DNA of 64,000 nt from Longispora sp040681875 (GCF_040681875.1 NZ_JBFAZP010000006.1:496001-560000); one strand, 5' to 3'. Positions 8,237-16,480 are shown, counted from the first letter of the stretch. Made by a program: numbers and translations. Notes: a model not told the origin generated them from the sequence alone.

Positions 8237-8316
8237 CTTGTACCGACAAAATTACGCTCTGTCTTGACGTACAGGAACGGTCACCGTACGCTCAGGCTCG
8301 AACTTATACCAACAAG
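8237..8316. promoter_or_regulatory. Promoter flanked by two putative GntR operators
   Basis: Two near-identical 13-mers of consensus CTTRTACCRACAA lie at 8237-8249 and 8303-8315; each contains a TTGT/ACAA-type dyad. Between them is a plus-strand promoter, TTGACG (8264-8269), 17-nt spacer, TACGCT (8287-8292), pointing to the gene at 8412. Operators on both sides of the -35/-10 suggest repression, possibly by looping. The second site would cover the transcription start. Confidence 0.6.
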
Positions 8317-8411
8317 CCATCCACGTCGTTCAGGTTTCACACTGTGCGAATTTTGACCTGACGGTGCAATACCAGACAACTGTGCTCAACCGAACGCGAA
8401 GGTCCGAGCCG

Positions 8412-8657
8412 ATGATGCCCACACCCGGCGACGTCGTACGCCTCACCAAGTCCGCCAGCCCCCAGTTCGGCAAGCCCCTGCTCCTGCGGGTCACCAAGAC
8501 CGAGGGCCGCCGGTCCAGCGTGTACGGCTGGGCCTGGATCGAGGGCTACGTGCTGGACAACAGCGGCAACGCCGTCACCAAGCGGTCGGTGTTCGTCAAC
8601 CTCAACGGCATCGCGCCGCAGGGGCCGGGCCGGCAGTTGCGGCACGCCCGGATCTGA
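8412..8657 (+). CDS. Hypothetical small protein divergent from gntR
   Basis: An 81-residue protein (start MMPTPGDVVRLT; an in-frame longer version from 8364 lacks a better start signal). It is beta-rich: residues 5-30 (GDVVRLTKSASPQFGKPLLL) and 35-65 (VYGWAWIEGYVLDNSG) look like a small barrel, with a basic tail (GRQLRHARI). I recognise no family; DNA or RNA binding is a guess from charge. The tandem GntR-type sites and promoter upstream make it the likely main target of the neighbouring regulator. A direct repeat containing CCCGGATCTGAGGCC straddles its stop. Confidence 0.6.
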   Translation: MMPTPGDVVRLTKSASPQFGKPLLLRVTKTEGRRSSVYGWAWIEGYVLDNSGNAVTKRSVFVNLNGIAPQGPGRQLRHARI

Positions 8658-8806
8658 GGCCACGCCCGGCTCCGGGGCCACGCCCCGGATCTGAGGCCGC
8701 CCGACCTGGGCCGCGCTCCCCGCCCCCGGCCCCCTTCGCGCTCTGTCGCCGACAGGGCTTCGGAGTTCGCGCCCCCACCGGTGCCTTCCGGGCGCAGAAT
8801 GGCCGT

Positions 8807-9514
8807 ATGTCCAGTGAGGATGTCGCGCCCAACCCCCGGTGGGAACTCGCCGAAGAGCTGTCCGACGCCGTCCGCCGCCGGTGGGCCGCCGACGTGCGGG
8901 CGGTCGGCGTGCACGGCTCCCTCGCACACGGCGACGACACCGTGGGCAGCGACATCGACCTGGTCGTGGTCACCTACGGCGACGGGGGCGGGCCGCGCCC
9001 CGGCAGCCGGCGGATCGACGGGATCATCGTCGACCTGGGCGTGATCAGCGCCGACGCGTACCTGCGGCACGCGCGCACCCTGTCGACGACCTGGCCGCTG
9101 GCGGCGGACCAGTACCTGACCACCACGGCGTTGCACGACCCGGGCGGCTGGCTCGACACCCTGCGGGACACGCACCTCGCCCGGCTCGCGGAGGCTGGCG
9201 GGCGGGAGTTCTCGGCGCTCGCCCGCGCCGCCTGGTACGAGGGCATGTCCCTACACGCGCGGTCCTCGCGGCTCGCGCAGCGGTACGACACCGATGGGGC
9301 GGTGCTGCTGCTCGCCCAGGCCCGGATCGCGTCCGCCACCGTCGAGGGCCTGCTGACCAGGACTTACTTCCGGGGCGCGGCCGACGCGGTCACCCGGACC
9401 GGACTCGGCGAGATGACGGGCACCGAAGTCGGCGAGAAGTTGATGGCACAAGCTGAGGCGTTGGCGGAGCGCGGCCGGCCGGTGGATGGGGACATATCGG
9501 ACCTGTTGGGTTGA
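8807..9514 (+). CDS. Nucleotidyltransferase (kanamycin nucleotidyltransferase-like fold)
   Basis: A 235-residue protein with the polymerase-beta-like motif GS-x10-DxD (GSLAHGDDTVGSDIDL, residues about 37-52) that binds Mg-NTP. A helical carboxy-terminal domain (about 110-225) is similar in layout to ANT(4')-type aminoglycoside nucleotidyltransferases, with YEGMSLHARSSRLAQRYD as the dimer-type helix. Such proteins add AMP to a hydroxyl group of small molecules. The substrate here cannot be inferred, and calling it a resistance enzyme would go beyond the sequence. It stands alone. Confidence 0.75.
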   Translation: MSSEDVAPNPRWELAEELSDAVRRRWAADVRAVGVHGSLAHGDDTVGSDIDLVVVTYGDGGGPRPGSRRIDGIIVDLGVISADAYLRHARTLSTTWPLAADQYLTTTALHDPGGWLDTLRDTHLARLAEAGGREFSALARAAWYEGMSLHARSSRLAQRYDTDGAVLLLAQARIASATVEGLLTRTYFRGAADAVTRTGLGEMTGTEVGEKLMAQAEALAERGRPVDGDISDLLG

Positions 9515-9726
9515 CCCGTGACGTGTGCCGGACTGGCTCGTTAGTTGTTCCCCACAACGTGCGGACCCCGGGGACAGGGCACGCGCAGATGATGCGACGC
9601 GGGTCCGACGCGGCTCAGGGGCGGGCCGGGAGTCCGTGCAGATGATGCGACGCCGGTGGGCAGTGCCTTCCCACGGGAGCGCGTCCCCACCGTAACCAGA
9701 TGAAGGTGTCGATCTGTGGGTCGCGC
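9515..9726. repeat. Intergenic spacer with a 16-bp direct repeat
   Basis: GCAGATGATGCGACGC occurs twice (9585-9600 and 9638-9653), 53 bp apart start to start, between convergent genes. No gene or clear terminator hairpin was found in the 212-bp spacer. The repeat may be a protein site or a relic of duplication. Confidence 0.5.
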
Positions 9727-10422
9727 TCAGGCGAACAGGCTGCCGATCAGGTAGGTCGCCCCCGCCGCCAGCGCGCCCATCGTCAACTGGCGCAGGCCGC
9801 TCGCCCACCACACCCGCCGCGTCCACCGCGACACGATCGCGCCCGCCACGAACAGGCCCGCGCCGCCCGCCGCCAGGGCCGGCCACAGCTGGTCGACACC
9901 CAGCAGATACGGCAGCAACGGGATCAGCGCGCCGATCGAGAAACACACGAAGGACGACCCCGCCGCGATCCACGGGCTCGGCACCTCCCCCGGGTCGACG
10001 CCCAACTCCTCCTGGGCGTGCACCCGCAGCGCCTCCGCCGGGTTCTTCGCCAGCTCCGACGCCACCTCGTGCGCCAGATCCGCGCGCAGGCCCCGGGCGA
10101 TCCACGCCTCGGCCAGCTCGTCGGCCTCGCCCTCCGGGTTGACCGCCAGCTCGCGGCGCTCCTTGTCCACCTCGAAGGCGACCTGCTCGTTCTGGGTGCG
10201 GACGCTCGTGTACTCCCCCAGCGCCATCGAGATCGCCCCCGCGACCAGGCCCGCCAGACCCGTGAGCACGATCGTCTTCGGGTCCAGCCGGCCGCCGCCC
10301 ACGCCCGCGATCAGGCCGATGTTGGTGACCAGGCCGTCCATCGCGCCGAACGTGGCCGGGCGGAGCCAGCCGCCGGAGACGTCGGCGTGCGAATGGTCGA
10401 CCGCCGGCGGGGCCTTGGTCAC
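9727..10422 (-). CDS. VIT1/CCC1-family Fe/Mn transporter
   Basis: A 231-residue membrane protein of the VIT1/CCC1 family, proton-coupled exporters of Fe(II) or Mn(II). The first helix has the family segment GAMDGLVTNIGLIAGV; helix 2 has LAGLVAGAISMALGEYTSVRTQ, with the metal-path Met/Glu residues. A cytosolic metal-binding region rich in Glu follows (residues about 75-130, QVAFEVDKERRELAV). Three more helices fill about 150-231. Five helices in total match the family. The GTG start at 10422 lies 76 nt downstream of map in the same direction, so co-transcription is possible. Confidence 0.93.
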   Translation of the reverse strand: MTKAPPAVDHSHADVSGGWLRPATFGAMDGLVTNIGLIAGVGGGRLDPKTIVLTGLAGLVAGAISMALGEYTSVRTQNEQVAFEVDKERRELAVNPEGEADELAEAWIARGLRADLAHEVASELAKNPAEALRVHAQEELGVDPGEVPSPWIAAGSSFVCFSIGALIPLLPYLLGVDQLWPALAAGGAGLFVAGAIVSRWTRRVWWASGLRQLTMGALAAGATYLIGSLFA

Positions 10423-10498
10423 GCGACGGCCCCGATGTCGGCGGCGACGGCCCCGATCCGGGCGGTGGTGGCGGGTGGCACCCGACCGGGGGCCTGGC

Positions 10499-11353
10499 TC
10501 ACGCGACCGTCAGGATCTCGGCGCCGGCCTCGGTCACGACCAGCGTGTGCTCGAACTGGGCCGTCCACTTCCGGTCCTTCGTCACGACCGTCCACTCGTC
10601 GGCCCAGATGTCGTAGTCGTGCGTGCCCAACGTGATCATCGGCTCGATGGTGAACGTCATGCCCACCTCGATCACCGTGTCCAGGCGCGGGTTGTCGTAG
10701 TGCGGCACGTACAGCCCCGTGTGGAAGGTCTGGCCGATGCCGTGGCCGGTGAAGTCGCGGACCACGCCGTAGCCGAACCGCTTCGCGTAGGACTCGATCA
10801 CGCGGCCCACCACGTTCAGCGAGCGGCCCGGCCGCACGGCCTTGATGCCGCGCATCGTCGCCTCGCGGGTCCGCTCCACCAGCAGCCGGACCTCCTCGGC
10901 CGGCTCCCCCGCGAAGAACGTCGCGTTCGTGTCGCCGTGCACCCCGTTGATGTACGCCGTCACGTCGATGTTCACGATGTCGCCGTCCTCGACCACCGTC
11001 GAGTCGGGGATGCCGTGGCAGATCACCTCGTTCAGCGAGGTGCAGCACGACTTGGGGAAACCCTTGTAACCCAACGTCGACGGGTACGCCCCGTGGTCGC
11101 AGAGGAACTCGTGCACGATCCGGTCGATCTCGTCCGTCGTCACCCCCGGCTTGACGGCCTGGCCGCCCACCTCCAGGGCCTGCGCCGCGAGCCTGCCCGC
11201 GATCCGCATCCGCTCGATGATCTCGGGGGTCTGGACGTCCTCGCCGATCCTGGTCGGCTTCTTCTTGCCGACGTACTCGGGACGGACGATGTTCGACGGG
11301 ACGGCCCGCCAGGGCGACTGGACACCGGGGACAAGGGGAGCGCGGACGGTCAT
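10499..11353 (-). CDS. map: Methionine aminopeptidase, type I
   Basis: A 284-residue MetAP1 that removes the initiator Met from nascent proteins. All five metal ligands are visible in order: NIDV, GDTN, GHGIG, TIEPM and FEHT. Residues 1-45 form the amino-terminal linker found in actinobacterial MetAP1c (PWRAVPSNIVRPEYVGKK), which in mycobacteria has an SH3-ligand-like role. This is not the secY-adk-map locus copy, so the genome may hold a second map. It reads away from purU across a GC-rich repetitive spacer. Confidence 0.96.
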   Translation of the reverse strand: MTVRAPLVPGVQSPWRAVPSNIVRPEYVGKKKPTRIGEDVQTPEIIERMRIAGRLAAQALEVGGQAVKPGVTTDEIDRIVHEFLCDHGAYPSTLGYKGFPKSCCTSLNEVICHGIPDSTVVEDGDIVNIDVTAYINGVHGDTNATFFAGEPAEEVRLLVERTREATMRGIKAVRPGRSLNVVGRVIESYAKRFGYGVVRDFTGHGIGQTFHTGLYVPHYDNPRLDTVIEVGMTFTIEPMITLGTHDYDIWADEWTVVTKDRKWTAQFEHTLVVTEAGAEILTVA

Positions 11354-11621
11354 GCGTCGAGCCTATCCGGTGCCGGGGCGGTGCCGGAGGGGGAACCTGG
11401 GGGCGGGTGCCGCGCGCCACGCCCGGCGGGGGTGGGGCGGCGCCCCGGGCGCGGCGGGTGGGCGGGGCGCCCCGGTGGGTCGGGTGCCCGGGTGGACGGG
11501 GCTCCCTGGTGCGTCGGGTGGGCGGGCTTCCCGGCAGGTCGGCCGAGCGGGTGGTTCTCCCACTCCCCGGGACGGCGCGGTGCACGGCGGCGGCACGGCG
11601 GCCGACCACTAACCTGGTGCG
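11354..11621. repeat. GC-rich spacer with degenerate ~30-bp repeats
   Basis: The 268-bp divergent spacer between map and purU is almost pure G+C and contains about three degenerate copies of a CGGGTGGGCGGG-type unit (roughly 11450-11545), each followed by a CCCxGG block. No gene was found. The promoter of purU probably lies in the last 40 bp (ACTAACCT just before the ATG); no clear RBS is present, so purU may be leaderless. Confidence 0.45.
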
Positions 11622-12467
11622 ATGGGTGACTTCGTCCTTCGGCTCGACTGCCCCGACCGACCGGGGATCGTGCACGCCGTCTCCGCCTACCTGCACGAGG
11701 TCGGCGGCAACATCGTCGACAGCCGCCAGTTCGCCGAGCCGACCACCGGACGGTTCCTGATGCGGGTGCGGACCACCGCCCCGGGCGTCACCGTCGACGC
11801 GCTCCGGGCCGGGTTCGAGCCGCTCGCCGAGACCTACGACATGACCTGGCGGTTCGACGACCTGGCCGTCCGGCCCCGGATCCTGGTCATGGTGTCCCGC
11901 TACGCGCACTGCCTCAGCGACCTGTTCTACCGGGTCGAGAACGGCGACCTGCGCGCCGACATCGTGGGCGTGGTCAGCAACCACCCCGACCTCGAACAGC
12001 TCTCCGCCTTCCACGGGGCCAAGTTCCACCACATCCCGATCAGCGCCGCGACCCGCTCCGAGGCCGAGGAGCGGCTCCTCGCGCTGGTCGAGTCCGAGCG
12101 GGTGGACCTGGTGGTGCTCGCCCGGTACATGCAGATCCTGTCCGACGGGTTGTGCACCGCCCTGTCCGGCCGGGCGATCAACATCCACCACTCGTTCCTG
12201 CCCAGTTTCAAGGGCGCGCGGCCCTACCACCAGGCCTACGACCGGGGCGTGAAGATCGTCGGGGCGACGGCGCACTACGTCACCGGGGACCTCGACGAGG
12301 GGCCGATCATCGAGCAGGAGGTCGCCCGGGTGGACCACACCAACACGCCGGAGGACCTGGTCGCGATCGGGCGGGACCTGGAGCGCACGACGCTGGCCCG
12401 GGCTGTGCGGTGGCACGTCGAGCACCGGATCCTGCTCAACGCCCATCGGACGGTCATCTTCAGATAA
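11622..12467 (+). CDS. purU: Formyltetrahydrofolate deformylase
   Basis: A 281-residue PurU, which hydrolyses 10-formyl-THF to formate and THF and so balances one-carbon pools and supplies formate to PurT. An ACT domain occupies residues 1-85 (FVLRLDCPDRPGIVHAVSAY). The formyltransferase-type catalytic domain follows, with NIHHSFLPSFKGARPYHQAY (the conserved Asn-His pair) and YVTGDLDEGPIIEQ (the catalytic Asp). Length and order of domains match the family. It ends just before a pair of large hairpins that probably act as a bidirectional terminator between it and the recQ-like gene. Confidence 0.97.
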   Translation: MGDFVLRLDCPDRPGIVHAVSAYLHEVGGNIVDSRQFAEPTTGRFLMRVRTTAPGVTVDALRAGFEPLAETYDMTWRFDDLAVRPRILVMVSRYAHCLSDLFYRVENGDLRADIVGVVSNHPDLEQLSAFHGAKFHHIPISAATRSEAEERLLALVESERVDLVVLARYMQILSDGLCTALSGRAINIHHSFLPSFKGARPYHQAYDRGVKIVGATAHYVTGDLDEGPIIEQEVARVDHTNTPEDLVAIGRDLERTTLARAVRWHVEHRILLNAHRTVIFR

Positions 12468-12524
12468 CCCCTCTGATGGGTACCGGCCCACGCGTCGGCA
12501 CCCCTCCGTACTCGCTGTGGGGTA

Positions 12525-12590
12525 GTCCGTGGCGGGTTCGCTGGGAGAGAGAAGAGCCTTTGACTCTCTCCCAGCGAACCCGCCACGGAC
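12525..12590. repeat. Long perfect hairpin 1 with conserved 14-nt loop
   Basis: Arms at 12525-12550 and 12565-12590 are perfect 26-bp complements (beginning GTCCGTGGCGGGTTCG and ending CGAACCCGCCACGGAC). The loop at 12551-12564 reads GAAGAGCCTTTGAC. It lies between convergent purU and the recQ-like gene, so it can end transcription from both sides, but it is much longer than a terminator needs to be. See hairpin 2 for the shared loop. Confidence 0.85.
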
Positions 12591-12612
12591 CGTTTCCGGC
12601 CGTACGCGAGAA

Positions 12613-12678
12613 GGCCGTCGGGTTCGGGTACGGAGGGAGTCAAAGGCTCTTCTCCCTTCGTACCCGAACCCGACGGCC
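12613..12678. repeat. Long hairpin 2, same loop in opposite orientation
   Basis: Arms at 12613-12638 and 12653-12678 pair at 25 of 26 positions (GGCCGTCGGGTTCGGG and its complement). The loop at 12639-12652 is GTCAAAGGCTCTTC, the exact reverse complement of the loop of hairpin 1. The stems of the two share only a GGGTTCG core and a GGAGRGA inner end. Together they look like two members of one structured repeat family inserted head to head. Confidence 0.85.
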
Positions 12679-12708
12679 GCCCCACGGTGGGCGCCGCAGG
12701 GGTTCGGC

Positions 12709-15210
12709 CTAGCCGGACAGGGCCAGGACCAGGGGCAGGACCGCCGGGGCGCCCGCCTGGCGGAGGGCGCGGGCGGCGACGGTCATCGTCCAGCCCGAAT
12801 CGACGAAGTCGTCGACGAGCAGCACCGGGCCGTCGAAGTCCATCGGCGGCACCTCGAACGCGCCCCACACCGCGCCGAGCCGGTGCGCGCTGTTCGCGTC
12901 CGCGTACGCCCCCGGGGGGCCGCCGCCGATCCTGGTCAGGTCGCCCAGGTCGGTCAGCCGGCCGACGGTGGCCAGGCGGCGGGTCAGCGTGGAGACGAGC
13001 TGGGGGCGGGTCCGCGACGGGACCGCGACCACGGCGGTGGGCCGCCGCTCCCAGCCCCAGGACTTCAGGACGTCGATCACGGCCGCGAACACGTCGTCGG
13101 GGACCGGGCCGTCGGCGCGGGTCACCTCGCGGAGCCGCGCGCCCCAACCCAGGTCGGAGAGCCGGCCCACGGCGCGGCCGGAGTCGGCCAGTTCGCCCGC
13201 GGGGATCTTGCCCTTGGCCGGCGCGCCCGTCGGCCAGAGCTTGCGCGGGTCGAGTTCGACGCCGGGCTTGCCGAGGAACGCGCGGGCCCGGTCGCGGGAG
13301 GCGGGGGCGATGTCCAGCGGGTACCAGGGGCCGGCGCAACCGTCGCACCGGCCGCACGGGCGAGCGCCCGGGTCGTCGAGCTGCCGCCGGAGGAACTCCA
13401 TCCGACAGGTGCCGCCGGTTCCGCCGCCGACCGGGCGGGACGGGGCCGCGAACCCGGGAGGGGCGGGTTCGTCCGGGGCAGCGGTCGCGACGGACGAGGC
13501 GCCGGTCGGGAGGGCGCAGTAGTCGCGCATCGCCTGCTGTTCGGCGTCGCGGGCGGCGGTGACCCGGGCGTAGCGTTCGGCGTCGTAGCTCCACGGTTCG
13601 CCGGTGCCGACCCAGCCGCCCTTGACCCGGCGGACCGCGCCGTCGACGTCGAGAACCTTGAGGAGCAGTTCCAGCCGGGTACGGCGCAGCTCGGTGCGCG
13701 ACTCCAGCGCCTGGGTGGACAGCGGGCTCGTACCGAGCGCGGCCAGGACCGCGGCGACCTGGTCGGCGGCGGGGAAGGCCACGGAGGCGAAGTACCGCCA
13801 GATGGCCTCGTCCTCGCGGCCCGGCAGGAGCAGCACCTCGGCGTGCTCGACGGCGCGACCGGCCCGGCCGACCTGCTGGTAGTAGGAGATCGGCGAGCTG
13901 GGCGCGCCCAGGTGCACGACGAAACCGAGGTCCGGCTTGTCGTATCCCATGCCCAGGGCGGAGGTCGCCACCAGCGCCTTCACCTTGTTGCGGAGCAGCG
14001 CCTCCTCGGCGGCGAGCCGCTCGGCCTGGTCGGTCTTGCCGGAGTACGCGGCGACCTCGTACCCGCAGGAGCGCAGGTAGGCCGACACCTCCTCCGTGGC
14101 GGCGACGGTCAGGGTGTAGACGATGCCCGAGCCGGGCAGGTGGGCCAGGTGTTCGCCGAGCCAGGCGAGGCGCTCTGCGGCGTCCGTCAGGCGGAGCACG
14201 CCGAGGCGGAGGGACTCCCGGTCCAGGGGACCGCGCAGCACGAGGGTGCCCTGCGGCTCCGTCGCGACGTCGGCGTCCGGGGCCGGGTCCCGTCCGGGCC
14301 GGTCGGTCGCCGGGGCCGCGTCCCGCTGCGCCTGTCCGGACGGCGGGTCGTGGCGCGACCGGTCGAGCGGTTGGTCTGCGTCCTGGCCGGGGCGTCCGGG
14401 CGGCTGGGCGGCGTCCCGGGGCTGGCCGAGGTCGGCTTCCTCCGCCAGGGCGGCCTCGTCCCACAGGTCGGGCTCCGCGCTGGCCCATGCGTCGTCCCAG
14501 TCGGCCGCCGGGCCGCCGCCCGAGGTCCGCGCCGGAACCGGTGTGCCGGGGCCGGACCGCGCCGGACCGGAGCCCGGCCGCGCCGCACCCGTGGCCGCTG
14601 CGGCCGGCGCCTGCACCGCGAGTTGTTCGGCCACGTCGGCCGTGACGCGTTCGTTGGCGGTGGCGGTGGTGGCCAGCACGGGGACGCCGGGGCGCAGGCC
14701 CGCGAGGAAGGTGCGGATCCGCCGGTAGTCGGGGCGGAAGTCGTGGCCCCAGTCGGAGACGCAGTGCGCCTCGTCGATGACGAGCATGCCGCAGGAGTCG
14801 GCGAGGACGGGGAGTACCCGGTCGCGGAAGTCGGGGTTGTTCAGCCGTTCCGGGCTGACCAGCAGCACGTCGACGTTCCCCGCGAGGATGTCCGCCTCGA
14901 CGGCCGACCAGTCGTCCAGGTTCGCCGAGTTGATGGTGGCGGCCCGGATCCCGGCGGTGGCCGCCGCGTCGACCTGGTTGCGCATCAGGGCGAGCAGCGG
15001 CGAGACGATCACCGTGGGGCCGCTGCCCTGCTCGCGGAGCAGCGCGGTGGCCACGAAGTAGACGGCGGACTTGCCGAAGCCGGTGCGCTGGACGAGGAGC
15101 ACCCGGCGGCGGTCGGCGACCAGGGCCTCGATGGCGGTCCACTGGTCGTCGCGGAGGACCGCCGTGGGGCCGGCGAGCCGGCGGAGCAGCTCCTCGGCGC
15201 GGGCCCTCAC
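12709..15210 (-). CDS. RecQ-family DNA helicase fused to a phosphoribosyltransferase-like domain
   Basis: An 833-residue ATP-dependent 3'-5' helicase. Walker A is RTGFGKS (about 42-48), motif II is VIDEAHCVSDWGHDFRPDY (about 144-162), motif III is TTATANE, motif VI is QQVGRAGRAVEHAEVLLLPG. The RecQ zinc site (CRMEFLRRQLDD followed by CGRCDGC) follows helicase lobe 2. Unusual are a low-complexity Pro/Ala/Asp-rich insert of about 120 residues between lobes 1 and 2 (about 201-320), a second insert before the zinc cysteines, and a carboxy-terminal PRTase-like fold with VLLVDDFVDSGWTMT (a PRPP-loop-like motif). GTGA overlap with the PPOX gene upstream. Family certain; biological role unknown. Confidence 0.9.
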   Translation of the reverse strand: MRARAEELLRRLAGPTAVLRDDQWTAIEALVADRRRVLLVQRTGFGKSAVYFVATALLREQGSGPTVIVSPLLALMRNQVDAAATAGIRAATINSANLDDWSAVEADILAGNVDVLLVSPERLNNPDFRDRVLPVLADSCGMLVIDEAHCVSDWGHDFRPDYRRIRTFLAGLRPGVPVLATTATANERVTADVAEQLAVQAPAAAATGAARPGSGPARSGPGTPVPARTSGGGPAADWDDAWASAEPDLWDEAALAEEADLGQPRDAAQPPGRPGQDADQPLDRSRHDPPSGQAQRDAAPATDRPGRDPAPDADVATEPQGTLVLRGPLDRESLRLGVLRLTDAAERLAWLGEHLAHLPGSGIVYTLTVAATEEVSAYLRSCGYEVAAYSGKTDQAERLAAEEALLRNKVKALVATSALGMGYDKPDLGFVVHLGAPSSPISYYQQVGRAGRAVEHAEVLLLPGREDEAIWRYFASVAFPAADQVAAVLAALGTSPLSTQALESRTELRRTRLELLLKVLDVDGAVRRVKGGWVGTGEPWSYDAERYARVTAARDAEQQAMRDYCALPTGASSVATAAPDEPAPPGFAAPSRPVGGGTGGTCRMEFLRRQLDDPGARPCGRCDGCAGPWYPLDIAPASRDRARAFLGKPGVELDPRKLWPTGAPAKGKIPAGELADSGRAVGRLSDLGWGARLREVTRADGPVPDDVFAAVIDVLKSWGWERRPTAVVAVPSRTRPQLVSTLTRRLATVGRLTDLGDLTRIGGGPPGAYADANSAHRLGAVWGAFEVPPMDFDGPVLLVDDFVDSGWTMTVAARALRQAGAPAVLPLVLALSG

Positions 15211-15890
15211 CCGGACACCCGGGACGCGGCGGCCCCCGACGAGGTGACGGGCGCGGCGGGGACCGGGTAGCCGGGGAGGCCGTCGATGCTGAGCGCGTTG
15301 CGTTCCGTGCGGTACTCGACGAGTTTTTCCGGGGTTCGCTTGTCGGCCCAGGCTTCCAGCAGGTCGCGGTCGCCGACGAAGTCCATCAGCGGGACGGCGA
15401 ACCCGCAGGACGAGCTGATCCGGTGCACCTCGACCTCGATGATGGCGCGCAGCCCGTGGTCCTCGGACCGGGGGAAGCGCCCGCGCAGGGCGGCGAATCC
15501 GGGGTCGCCGGGGAAGTGCAGGAGGCCCCGCCCGTACAACCGGACGATCTTGGGTCTGCCCTCGAAGGCGCAGAACATGATGGTGATCCGGCCGTTCTGC
15601 CGCAGGTGGGCGATGCTCTCGGCGCCGCTGCCGGTGTAGTCGAGGTAGGCGACCCGGCCGATCGGGGCCTCGGATCCGGCGTCGGGCGAGCCCGGCAGCG
15701 GGTCTTCGAGGGGGCCTGCCCGGGTCAGCCCCGGGTCGTCGGGAAGGACCGCGAAGCAGCCCGCCATGCCCTTCGGTGACACGTTGACATGCCCGTCGGG
15801 GCCGGTCGGCGCGGTGGCGGTGAAAAAGAGCGGCTGGGCCGCGATGAACTCCCGCAGCCCAGCGTCGATGCTCTCGTACGTCTTCCCCAT
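15207..15890 (-). CDS. Pyridoxamine 5'-phosphate oxidase-family (PPOX-fold) protein
   Basis: A 227-residue split-barrel flavin/F420-binding fold protein. The recognisable pattern is FTATAPTGPDGHVNVSPKGM near residues 23-42, VAYLDYTGSGAESIAHLRQNGRITIMF near 82-108, and RPKIVRLYGRG near 112-122. These give the beta-barrel and phosphate-binding positions of the family. A Pro/Gly-rich insert (about 52-76) interrupts the barrel. The gene precedes the recQ-like gene with a 4-bp overlap, so they are co-translated; a link in function is not obvious. Cofactor and substrate are unknown. Confidence 0.85.
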   Translation of the reverse strand: MGKTYESIDAGLREFIAAQPLFFTATAPTGPDGHVNVSPKGMAGCFAVLPDDPGLTRAGPLEDPLPGSPDAGSEAPIGRVAYLDYTGSGAESIAHLRQNGRITIMFCAFEGRPKIVRLYGRGLLHFPGDPGFAALRGRFPRSEDHGLRAIIEVEVHRISSSCGFAVPLMDFVGDRDLLEAWADKRTPEKLVEYRTERNALSIDGLPGYPVPAAPVTSSGAAASRVSG

Positions 15891-15928
15891 AGTCCCAATC
15901 TAGACCCCGGGGCCGACAGTCCCCGTGC

Positions 15929-16480
15929 TCAGCTCACGGCGGCCGGTTCCGGTGCCGGTGCGGCCGCGGCGGGCGGGGCCGGGACCGGCTTCGCCTCCTT
16001 GGTCGCGGCGGCCTCGGCGGCGGCCGTCTGCTGCAAGCGCTCGTAGAGCATGCCCGCCTGGTGGCCGAGCGCGCCGATGATGGCCGGCACGATCGGAAGC
16101 AACCAGTTGTACGCGAAGCCGGTCCGCGGGATGTTGACGATCAACACCGCGGCGGCCGCCGCGCCGAACCCCTCGACGAGCGCCCGCCAGGCGGCTCGCC
16201 CCGTGTCGACCATCGCAGCGCGTCGGGCCGCCGCCACGTCCGGGAACGTGTGCAGGGCCCGGGCGTCGCGACGCCCGAAGTTGAAACCGGCCACGGCAAG
16301 GGTCGCGGACGCTCCGAGCACGGCGCCCCACAGTGGCCCGTCGGTGAACAACCGGGCCACGGCGAAGACCGCCGCGCCCGCACCGAGGGCTATGCCGGCC
16401 CTGATCCAATCCTTCTTGTCCCCGGGATACCAGTAGTACTTCGTGGTGTTCTCGGAGATCTGTTTGACGATCCTCCCCAT
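15929..16480 (-). CDS. Hypothetical membrane protein with Ala/Pro-rich tail
   Basis: A 183-residue protein of no family I recognise. It begins with a polar segment (KQISENTTKYYWYPGDKKDW), then two hydrophobic helices (about 27-45 and 49-67). A polar helix (about 75-98) is followed by two more hydrophobic helices (about 103-120 and 125-142) and a low-complexity tail of Ala, Pro and Glu from about 155. It probably sits in the membrane with both ends inside. It is transcribed alone from a 125-bp spacer (16481-16605), which shows no other feature. Confidence 0.65.
   Translation of the reverse strand: MGRIVKQISENTTKYYWYPGDKKDWIRAGIALGAGAAVFAVARLFTDGPLWGAVLGASATLAVAGFNFGRRDARALHTFPDVAAARRAAMVDTGRAAWRALVEGFGAAAAAVLIVNIPRTGFAYNWLLPIVPAIIGALGHQAGMLYERLQQTAAAEAAATKEAKPVPAPPAAAAPAPEPAAVS

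Noticed and set aside
8807..9514. Aminoglycoside resistance gene
   Set aside because: The fold fits a nucleotidyltransferase, but substrate-specific residues of ANT enzymes cannot be confirmed by eye and there is no resistance context.
12529..15270. Long plus-strand open frame opposite the RecQ-like gene
   Set aside because: Same cause; it also translates the two hairpins and a low-complexity region and has no recognisable domain.
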